NCBI GenBank assembly: GCA_035325645.1
Contig: DAOKZK010000005.1
Coordinates: forward strand, 1 to 64,000
Reading direction: 5' to 3'
DNA: 64,000 nucleotides
Origin: Macondimonas sp035325645
Lineage (GTDB): Bacteria; Pseudomonadota; Gammaproteobacteria; UBA5335
Shown: positions 21,122 to 28,032 of the stretch, one piece after another
How the letters are laid out: every line of letters begins with the position of its first letter
Position numbering within the stretch: the stretch's first letter is position 1
Notes under the pieces: model-generated
Seen by the model: the letters and a program-made list of their open reading frames with translations, nothing else
What the model was told of the DNA's origin: nothing
Database searches by the model: none
Position numbers and translations under genes: made by a program

Positions 21122-21159
21122 CCTGGGCGCATCCGATCGACCTCCCAGGAGTCTTTGTC

Positions 21160-22890
21160 ATGATCAAGCAACCGCAACAGAAATACCGCGCCGTTATCGG
21201 CGTGGAATTGCCCGATCGACGCTGGCCATCGCAGCAGATCGTCCGTCCCCCCCGTTGGTGCAGCGTCGATCTGCGCGATGGCAATCAGGCCCTCATCGAG
21301 CCCATGGACAGCGCACGCAAGCGCCAGATGTTCGAGACGCTGGTCGCCATCGGCTTCAAGGAGATCGAGGTCGGCTTCCCGGCCGCCAGCCAGACCGACT
21401 TCGACTTCGTGCGCGCGCTCATCGAACAGGACCGCGTCCCGGCAGACGTCACGATCCAGGTACTGACACAGTCTCGCGAAGACCTCATCGCGCGCACCTT
21501 CGAGGCGCTGCGAGGCGCGCGCCGGGCGATCGTCCATGTCTACAATTCCACTTCCGAGGCGCAGCGTCGGCTGGTCTTTGGCAAGGACCGCGCGGGCATC
21601 CGGGAGATTGCCGAGCAGGGCGCGCGCTGGGTGGCGGCGCATGCGGCGCGCCATCCGGAAACGGAATGGGTTTTCCAGTATTCGCCCGAGAGCTTCACGG
21701 GGACCGAACTCGATTTTGCGCTCGAGGTCTGCGGCGCCGTGCTCGCGATCTGGCAACCCCGCGCCAGCCGTCCGGCGATCGTCAATCTGCCGGCGACGGT
21801 GGAGATGACGACGCCGAACGTCTACGCGGATCAGATCGAATGGATGCACCGCCAACTGCCCGACCGTGAGCACGTGCTCCTGTCGGTGCATCCGCACAAC
21901 GATCGGGGCACGGCTGTGGCCGCGGCGGAACTGGCGCTGCTGGCCGGTGCCGATCGCATCGAAGGCACGCTGTTCGGCAACGGCGAGCGCACGGGCAACG
22001 TGGATATCGTGACCCTGGCGCTGAATCTCTATACGCAAGGCGTGCATCCGGGGCTCGATTTCTCGCGCATCAACGACATCGTGCGCGTCGCCGAAACCTG
22101 CAACCAGTTGCCGGTCCACCCACGTCATCCCTATGCGGGGGAACTGGTGTTCACGGCTTTTTCCGGCTCACACCAGGATGCGATCAAAAAGGGGCTGGCC
22201 GCGCGCGCGGCCGATACGGCCGAGGTTCCCGTCTGGGAAGTACCCTACCTGCCCATCGATCCGCGCGATGTCGGCCGCAGCTATGAGGCGGTGATCCGCA
22301 TCAACAGCCAGTCCGGCAAGGGCGGCATCGCCCATCTGATGGCCAGCGAATTCGGACTGGACCTGCCGCGCCGGCTGCAGATCGAGTTCCGCAACGCGGT
22401 CCAGTCCGTGGCTGACGAGACCGGCAAGGAAATCACGGCCGCGGACCTGTGGACGCTGTTCGAGGCCACCTATCTCACGGTTTCGGGTGGGTACACACTG
22501 CTGGAATACGGGGAGGCGCCCCACGAGGAAAACGGCACACGGTTGCGGCGCGTGCAGGCCATCGTCCGCGATGCGGCCGGTGTCGATCAGATCGTGGCCG
22601 GCATCGGCCGCGGACCCATCGACGCGTTCATCCACGGGTTGTGCGAGAAGCACGCCGTGCCGATCGAGGTCGTCGACTACCGTGAACATGCGCTTGCGCC
22701 TGGAGCGGATGCCCGCGCTGCCAGCTACGTCGAACTGCGCATCGGCGACGAGGATCGGACGTGGCACGGCGTGGGGATCGATGAGGATGTGACGGCGGCT
22801 ACGCTGCGCGCCGTGTTGAATGCCTTGGGGCGCCATCACGCCGCAACGGGCCAGATCACGAGTCCTGCGATCGCTCAGCGTCGCGCCTGA
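21160..22890 (+). CDS. leuA: 2-isopropylmalate synthase
   Basis: A 576-residue enzyme of the longer LeuA type (the form also found in yeast). The catalytic barrel has RWCSVDLRDGNQALIEPMDS, EVGFPAASQTDFDFVR and the metal-binding SVHPHNDRGT. Then LFGNGERTGNVDIVTLALN, and a C-terminal regulatory domain containing VAGIGRGPIDAFIHGLCE. It condenses acetyl-CoA with 2-oxoisovalerate, the first committed step of leucine synthesis, and is usually feedback-inhibited by leucine. CCCAGGAG precedes the ATG. It is a single-gene transcript governed by the attenuator upstream and a strong terminator downstream. Confidence 0.96.
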   Translation: MIKQPQQKYRAVIGVELPDRRWPSQQIVRPPRWCSVDLRDGNQALIEPMDSARKRQMFETLVAIGFKEIEVGFPAASQTDFDFVRALIEQDRVPADVTIQVLTQSREDLIARTFEALRGARRAIVHVYNSTSEAQRRLVFGKDRAGIREIAEQGARWVAAHAARHPETEWVFQYSPESFTGTELDFALEVCGAVLAIWQPRASRPAIVNLPATVEMTTPNVYADQIEWMHRQLPDREHVLLSVHPHNDRGTAVAAAELALLAGADRIEGTLFGNGERTGNVDIVTLALNLYTQGVHPGLDFSRINDIVRVAETCNQLPVHPRHPYAGELVFTAFSGSHQDAIKKGLAARAADTAEVPVWEVPYLPIDPRDVGRSYEAVIRINSQSGKGGIAHLMASEFGLDLPRRLQIEFRNAVQSVADETGKEITAADLWTLFEATYLTVSGGYTLLEYGEAPHEENGTRLRRVQAIVRDAAGVDQIVAGIGRGPIDAFIHGLCEKHAVPIEVVDYREHALAPGADARAASYVELRIGDEDRTWHGVGIDEDVTAATLRAVLNALGRHHAATGQITSPAIAQRRA

Positions 22891-22897
22891 CGGCCAT

Positions 22898-22950
22898 CCG
22901 CCCGCCTGCTGCCTCACCAATGCAAGGCGCGCAGGCGGGCGGTTTTCTTG
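22898..22950 (+). terminator. Strong terminator of leuA, inside the convergent gene's 3' end
   Basis: CCGCCCGCCTGC (22898-22909) pairs perfectly with GCAGGCGGGCGG (22931-22942), then TTTTCTTG. The hairpin's right arm and tail are also the last codons of the minus-strand pyruvate-kinase-like gene, which stops at 22914. Confidence 0.9.
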
Positions 22951-24779
22951 TGCTGATGGGCATTCATCCGCTGCATGATATCGCGCAAGGTTTCGATTGC
23001 CCGGCAGATGTAGGGCCCCTTGTTCAGCATCACGCACTCGGCACGCACCCCCATCGCGGCGTCGGTGATTTCCGCGCGGGTCGGCGTGCCCTTGCGAGCC
23101 AGGGATTCGAGTACCTGGGTGGCCCAGATCACGGGGACGTGAGCGGCCTCGCACAGCCACAGGATTTCTTCCTGGATCTCCGCCAGTCGCTCCGGGCCGA
23201 TCTCGACGGCCAAATCGCCCCGCGCCACCATGACTCCGAGCGGACGGCGGGGCAGCGCCGTGAGCAGGATCTCGGGCAGATTGCGCACGGCTTGGGCGGT
23301 TTCGACCTTGGCCACGACCGGGATGTCCCCCGCGCCTCGCTGATCCAGCTCGGCCATGAGCCGGCTGATGTCGTCCGCGGTGCGCACGAACGAATAGCCG
23401 ACGATGTCCGCTTCCCGCGCAGCCAGATCCAGCATCTGCAGATCCTCCGCCGTCAAGGACGGCAGGCTGAGCGTGCTGTCGGGAAAATTGAGGCCCTTCG
23501 CTCCGCGCACTTTCTCGCCTTCCGCACGGGCCTGTGTGATGCGCAGCACCGCGCCAGCCGGCGTCAGTGCCTCGACCAAGGCACCGATCTTGCCGTCATC
23601 GATGAACACCCGGTGCCCGACCCGAAGGTCATCGATGATCTCCGGGCAACTGAGGCCGATGCGGGCGATGTGCAGCACCTTGCCGTCCGCATCACGCCGC
23701 GCCGCTTCGCCCGGCTCATGGCTTCGGGTCAGCAGCAGTCGATCATCGGGCCGCACCACGAAGAAACCCGGATGCTCCGGGAAGGAACCAAAACAGCCGA
23801 CTTGCCGATCAGCGGGCATCGCATCGGGGCCGCGCCAACTGCAGGGCATGCCCGGCTCGACAAAGGCCGTATGCCAGATGTGTCCATGCCAACGGCCGGC
23901 TGCGTCTCTTTCGACGATCTCGATCTCCCGCATGCGGCCGCGTGTGTCCCGAAAACGCAGGCGGCCGGCGGGTTTCAGTGCATTGAAGATATCCGTACTG
24001 AGGGGCAACTCACCCTTTGATGCGACCGGCGGGTTGTGGGCAGGGACAAGGATCACCTCAGCCGGCGCAACGACACGGCCGCGGAAGTCCCGCGGCGGAT
24101 GGATGGCAAACACCGACGCTGCCGGCACAGCCGAGGTGCGCAACTTGGGTCCAGGCAGATCCATATAGATGCGGCAGGGACGCTGCAGATCCTCGCCGGC
24201 GCGCCGGACCTGTTCGATCATCCGGCGCCAGACGGCGGGGTCGTCATGAGCGCCATTGATGCGGGCGCAATCCATTCCGGATCGGATCATGGCGGCAACC
24301 AGTTCCGGATCATCCGCCGCCTCGGTCGGCAGCGTCACCATGATATAGACGCCCTCCCCGTCGCGATGCGTTCCAAACAGCCGGCGGGTATTTTCTGCCA
24401 GAATGGTTTCCCCTGCGACGATATCCGGACCTACTGCGGCGGTCGCCGGAGACCACTTCCCGTCGAGAACGCCGGCCAACAGCGCCAGTACGCGGTCCAG
24501 ATCGTGCAGCACATGCGCTTCGGACCGGCCGAGCGACGATAGGCCCTGATTGCTGAGCCGTCGTTGCACACTGCGCAAATCGACCCGTCGAAAATGCCGG
24601 TAATGCAAAAGGTTGCGAATGCTCGCGGCGCGACGCTCGTCGGCATTGATGAGCCAGCGGGTCGCCTCGAGGTTGGCGCCCTCGACGATCCGGGCCCGGA
24701 GCACACTCAGCTCGGTACGCAGCGCCTGGAGTTCGGCTCGCTCTGCGTCCGCCGTAATGCCCGAATCGTTGCTCGACAT
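22914..24779 (-). CDS. Pyruvate kinase-like protein, N-terminally extended and lacking the C-terminal domain
   Basis: About 621 residues. The first 130 or so are a helical extension; then a pyruvate-kinase barrel: ITLPTE-type start (VTLPTEAAD), CARINGAHD (usual RLNFSHG), YMDLPGPKLRT, DDGKIGALVE, SFVRTADDI, VVAKVETAQA, MVARGDLAVEIGPE and WATQVLESLARKGTPTRAE. The Arg, Asn, Lys, acidic metal ligands and ATQ Thr are kept. The usual SGETA is replaced by NKGPY, and the protein ends HQHKKTARLRALHW with no allosteric C-terminal domain. Start chosen at ATG 24779 because ACAGGAC precedes it; ATG 24809 is possible. Pyruvate kinase activity is plausible but unproven. Confidence 0.85.
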   Translation of the reverse strand: MSSNDSGITADAERAELQALRTELSVLRARIVEGANLEATRWLINADERRAASIRNLLHYRHFRRVDLRSVQRRLSNQGLSSLGRSEAHVLHDLDRVLALLAGVLDGKWSPATAAVGPDIVAGETILAENTRRLFGTHRDGEGVYIMVTLPTEAADDPELVAAMIRSGMDCARINGAHDDPAVWRRMIEQVRRAGEDLQRPCRIYMDLPGPKLRTSAVPAASVFAIHPPRDFRGRVVAPAEVILVPAHNPPVASKGELPLSTDIFNALKPAGRLRFRDTRGRMREIEIVERDAAGRWHGHIWHTAFVEPGMPCSWRGPDAMPADRQVGCFGSFPEHPGFFVVRPDDRLLLTRSHEPGEAARRDADGKVLHIARIGLSCPEIIDDLRVGHRVFIDDGKIGALVEALTPAGAVLRITQARAEGEKVRGAKGLNFPDSTLSLPSLTAEDLQMLDLAAREADIVGYSFVRTADDISRLMAELDQRGAGDIPVVAKVETAQAVRNLPEILLTALPRRPLGVMVARGDLAVEIGPERLAEIQEEILWLCEAAHVPVIWATQVLESLARKGTPTRAEITDAAMGVRAECVMLNKGPYICRAIETLRDIMQRMNAHQHKKTARLRALHW

Positions 24780-24913
24780 GGAAGCGTCCTGTGGTGGGCC
24801 ATGGATCACGCCTGCCAGCGTACGATAAGCAGATGACAGTTGAGCGTTACGTGAAGCGCACGCCCTGCCGCTTTGTGATACCTTCGGCCATCCCTCGATG
24901 ACGAGCCTCGGTC

Positions 24914-25822
24914 ATGGCCTTTGCCTTTCACTCACCTCGGAACACGGATCGATCTCTGTGTGAGGTCTTGCGTGAGCGCATCGAAAAAGCAGATGAACAT
25001 CTGTCTGTGCCCGCGCCCCGGCGTGCGGAAGGCATTCACGAGGCTCGAAAACGATTCAAAGAGCTGAGAGCGGCTCTCCGGCTGTTTCCCGATCAAAAGC
25101 ACCCTGAGGTCGCTGCCTTGGACAAGGTCTTCCGTGATGCGGGTCGGCAACTGTCCGGGACCCGCGATGCCCAGGCGCTGCTGGAATGCTGGGAAAAACT
25201 CCACGACGCCGATCCAGAGCCATTGGACACCCCATTCGGGCGGGCCTTTCATGCGGCCCTGCGCCGCAATGCCGCCGCGCAGCTCCACGAGAGCGGCACC
25301 CTTGCGGGCATACTCGGGCACCTTCGCACGACGTTGCGTGATCACCTGCACCGTTTGCCCGAGATCCACGCGGCGGACGATGGGTTCGACTACATCGAAC
25401 GGGGCATCCGGCGCAGCTATCGGGCGGGCCGACGCCAGTTGCATGACACCATCCATGATGCTTCCGCCGAGCAATTTCATGAGTGGCGCAAACGGGTCAA
25501 GGATCATTGGTACCATATCCGCATGATCGCGCAGGCTTGGCCCGAGGCGCTGGAGCATCGCCAACGTCTGTTCAAGCAGCTCTCCGATCAGCTCGGGGAC
25601 GATCATGATCTCGCTGTGCTGGCCGGTCAGCTCCGAGTGTGGCCGGAGCGGGCGCGCCAGGAAACGCAGCGTCAGGCATTGGTTTTGGCCATCATGCGTC
25701 GCCAAGCGTTCCTCCGCCGGGAAGCGCTGGCCTTGGGACGCCGGCTTTACGCGGAAAAACCGAGGGCGTTCACGCGGCGCATCGGGTGCTACTGGGCGCT
25801 GTGGGAGCAGGACCAGCCGTGA
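24914..25822 (+). CDS. CHAD domain protein
   Basis: A 302-residue CHAD (conserved histidine alpha-helical domain) protein. Paired helical signatures IHEARKRFKELRAALRLF and FHEWRKRVKDHWYHIRMI carry the conserved His/Arg/Lys set that binds polyphosphate in known CHAD proteins. GDDHDLAVL follows. It lacks the CYTH domain often fused to CHAD. It lies 52 bases upstream of the ParA-like gene on the same strand, so the two are probably co-transcribed. A role at polyphosphate granules is inferred from the family. Confidence 0.88.
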   Translation: MAFAFHSPRNTDRSLCEVLRERIEKADEHLSVPAPRRAEGIHEARKRFKELRAALRLFPDQKHPEVAALDKVFRDAGRQLSGTRDAQALLECWEKLHDADPEPLDTPFGRAFHAALRRNAAAQLHESGTLAGILGHLRTTLRDHLHRLPEIHAADDGFDYIERGIRRSYRAGRRQLHDTIHDASAEQFHEWRKRVKDHWYHIRMIAQAWPEALEHRQRLFKQLSDQLGDDHDLAVLAGQLRVWPERARQETQRQALVLAIMRRQAFLRREALALGRRLYAEKPRAFTRRIGCYWALWEQDQP

Positions 25823-25874
25823 TGCATCCGGCGCCTCACCATCGACTCTCCATTGCCGCTCGAGGGGAAGAAAC

Positions 25875-26642
25875 ATGCGAACGCTGGCCTTCTACAATCT
25901 CAAAGGTGGCGTCGGAAAGACCGCAGCTGCAGTCAATGTGGCTTGGTGCGCCGCCAAGAGCGGGCTGGCAACCTGTCTGTGGGATCTGGATCCTCAGGGA
26001 GCCGCAAGCTGGTATTTGCGGGATACTGCCGGCCTGGAGGTAAAAGCCAAGAAACTTCTCAAGGATAAAGGTGCCCTGGACAGCCAGGCCCGGTCGACCG
26101 CCTTTGCGGGACTCGATCTGATCCCTGCCGATACGACTTACCGCCATCTCGATCTGCTCTTCGAGCAAAGCGATGCGCCGCGGGAGGTGCTGGCGAAACT
26201 CGTCAAGCCCCTTGCCGAACGCTACGACCTCCTGGTGCTCGACTGTCCACCCAGCTTTTCGCGTCTTTCGGAGAACATTCTCGCGCTGTCCGACGCCGTT
26301 GCGGTGCCGCTGATTCCCACGCCGCTGTCGATGCGAGCCCTGGCTCAGGTGAGCGAATTTCTCGCCCGCAAAGGGCTGGACCGCGGCCAGCTGCTACCCT
26401 TCTTTTCCATGGTGGACAAGCGACGCCAGCTGCACCGGCAGTGGCTGGAATTTTCAACGGAAGCCCCACCGAATCTCCTCAAGACCCACGTGCCGTACGC
26501 ATCGATCGTGGAGCAGATGGGACAGCGTCAAAGCCCGCTCGTCCAGTTCGCCCCCGTCAGCCCGGCGGGCCAAGCCTACCGGTCGCTGTGGGACGAACTG
26601 CGGCAGGCGCTTGGGTTATCGCGACCGGTGGATGGTCATTAG
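25875..26642 (+). CDS. ParA family ATPase (orphan)
   Basis: A 255-residue deviant-Walker ATPase. It begins MRTLAFYNLKGGVGKTAAAV (KGGVGKT at 10-16), with LWDLDPQGAASWYL as Walker A' and LLVLDCPPSF as Walker B. The ATG at 25875 is preceded by GAGGGGAAG and immediately starts the fold, so it is the start. No parB or centromere repeats are near, and the partner on the same strand is a CHAD protein, so it is more likely a cargo-positioning or regulatory ATPase than a partitioning protein. Its stop overlaps the stop of the convergent sixA gene by four bases. Confidence 0.9.
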   Translation: MRTLAFYNLKGGVGKTAAAVNVAWCAAKSGLATCLWDLDPQGAASWYLRDTAGLEVKAKKLLKDKGALDSQARSTAFAGLDLIPADTTYRHLDLLFEQSDAPREVLAKLVKPLAERYDLLVLDCPPSFSRLSENILALSDAVAVPLIPTPLSMRALAQVSEFLARKGLDRGQLLPFFSMVDKRRQLHRQWLEFSTEAPPNLLKTHVPYASIVEQMGQRQSPLVQFAPVSPAGQAYRSLWDELRQALGLSRPVDGH

Positions 26643-27130
26643 CGACGGCGGCCGATGAAACTCAGTTGCGCCGGCGTCATGAACCATTGAAGCTGGCCTC
26701 GGGAGCCCGATTCAGGTAATTGAATGCAGGCGGCCGCCGCCTTTTTGAACGGCAAGAAGGCCAGGTCGTCCGTTCCAGTAAGCATGCGCGACGCCAGCTC
26801 TCCCAGGCCCGGTTGATGGCCCACCAGGATCACGGCTTCCGACACTGACTGAAGTGTCGTGCCGAACTCTCCCGAATTGCCGTCGGGGGCCAGCCAGTCA
26901 CACAGCATCAGGTCGGGGATATCCAGCCCTTCCCTGATCAACTCGGCGGTTTGTACCGTCCGCCTGAGAGGGCTCGAGCAGATTGCCGCAGGTCGCACCT
27001 TCATCACCCGATGCAACCCCGCCACGACCCGCCTCATGCGGCTGATGCCGTCATCCGTCAGGCTTCGGCCGAAATCCCCCCCGCCACGATCCGGGTGGGC
27101 TATGCCGTGTCGAACGAGGTACACGATCAT
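26639..27130 (-). CDS. sixA: Phosphohistidine phosphatase SixA
   Basis: A 163-residue histidine phosphatase. The catalytic RHG is at residues 7-9 (VYLVRHGIAHPD); ICSSPLRRTVQTAEL supplies the second Arg and ILVGHQPGLGELA the second His. SixA removes phosphate from phosphohistidine proteins such as NPr. It is 18 bases downstream of the acidic protein gene on the same strand and converges on the CHAD-ParA pair. Length and motifs match the family closely. Confidence 0.92.
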   Translation of the reverse strand: MIVYLVRHGIAHPDRGGGDFGRSLTDDGISRMRRVVAGLHRVMKVRPAAICSSPLRRTVQTAELIREGLDIPDLMLCDWLAPDGNSGEFGTTLQSVSEAVILVGHQPGLGELASRMLTGTDDLAFLPFKKAAAACIQLPESGSRGQLQWFMTPAQLSFIGRRR

Positions 27131-27148
27131 GGCGCTTGGGGCCGAACG

Positions 27149-27475
27149 CTAGCGCTCTTCCCAGTCATCGTCAGGATCCTCATCGAGGTCCTCCAAGTCG
27201 TCGTCCTCGTCATCTTCTTCCCGGTAACGGCGGGTCTGTGTCGGGCGGTGAAAGTCGCTTTTGGGTTCTTCGACTTCGTCGACCTCGGAGTCATCCTCAT
27301 CCATGAGGTCCAAATCAAGGTCATACCACTCATCGAACCCGAGGGTTCGGGTTTCGCCGTCCTCGTATTCGATCTCGATTTCGTCTGCCTGTTCATCCAT
27401 CGACAGAATACGAAACCGATCATCCTGTTCCAGATCGAGATACCACTGACCCACTACGGGATCCAGTTCGTCCAT
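27149..27475 (-). CDS. Acidic conserved hypothetical protein (DUF6763-like)
   Basis: A 108-residue, very acidic protein. The N-terminal half (LDPVVGQWYLDLEQDDRF then EIEIEYEDGETRTLGFDEWY) looks like a small beta-rich domain of the kind annotated DUF6763 in gammaproteobacteria; I am fairly but not fully sure of the family number. The second half is a charged, probably disordered tail of Asp/Glu runs. It starts an apparent two-gene unit with sixA. Function unknown; acid-rich tails often bind basic partners. Confidence 0.75.
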   Translation of the reverse strand: MDELDPVVGQWYLDLEQDDRFRILSMDEQADEIEIEYEDGETRTLGFDEWYDLDLDLMDEDDSEVDEVEEPKSDFHRPTQTRRYREEDDEDDDLEDLDEDPDDDWEER

Positions 27476-27531
27476 GGTCTCCCCCTTTCAGAAGGGCCGG
27501 CGAACCATTCACCGACCCTCCCGTCAATGCA

Positions 27532-27825
27532 TTATTCGGACTTCATTTCCTCGACTTTCTTGTCCAGGTCTTCGCCCAGTTTTTCGGCCTTCTCGCCCGC
27601 AGCACCGGTGGCGTCGTCAATCTGTTCGCCGACTTCTTCGGCGGGTCCCTGGAACGGCTCCTTCGCCTTGTCCATCAGTTCATCGGCCTTCTGCTCGACG
27701 TTTTCCATCGTTTGGTCGGCTTTCTGCTTGGCTTCCTCCCGGTCCTTGCGATCGCAGGCGGACAAGCCGAACACAGCCACAAGTCCGGCAATCATCAGCC
27801 AACGCAGTTTGGAAGTCTTGGTCAT
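27532..27825 (-). CDS. Small lysine/glutamate-rich lipoprotein
   Basis: A 97-residue lipoprotein. The signal peptide ends in a good lipobox, GLSAC, and the mature part is almost entirely amphipathic helix with repeated KAD/EEA patterns (QKADQTMENVEQKADELMDK). GGAGAAC lies just upstream. It resembles small envelope-stress or spacer lipoproteins with coiled-coil mature regions. It sits between the acidic protein and the divergent iron permease gene. Function unknown. Confidence 0.8.
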   Translation of the reverse strand: MTKTSKLRWLMIAGLVAVFGLSACDRKDREEAKQKADQTMENVEQKADELMDKAKEPFQGPAEEVGEQIDDATGAAGEKAEKLGEDLDKKVEEMKSE

Positions 27826-27974
27826 CAGACGTTCTCCTGATCGTGAAGTTATGGAAGCATCTCGCCAACAGCTGCCTGTCGCAGCCTCGCTCGTAGTTTG
27901 AACGAACTGCGCATCCGATTGCCACCTGTCGCCGTTTTAGCGTTTGTTCGCAGATCCTGAAACCATGGCCACCG

Positions 27975-28003
27975 TTGAAATCGATTATCACTTGCGATAG
28001 CAT
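27975..28003 (+). promoter_or_regulatory. Promoter with overlapping Fur-box-like operator
   Basis: TTGAAA (27975-27980), a 17-base spacer and TAGCAT (27998-28003) make a plausible promoter. TGAAATCGATTATCA (27976-27990) matches the Fur 7-1-7 consensus TGATAATNATTATCA at 11 of 14 defined bases and covers the -35 and spacer. The next gene is an iron permease, so iron repression fits. Confidence 0.6.
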
Positions 28004-28032
28004 TCGGCGCAAAATCCGACGCGAAACCGAAC

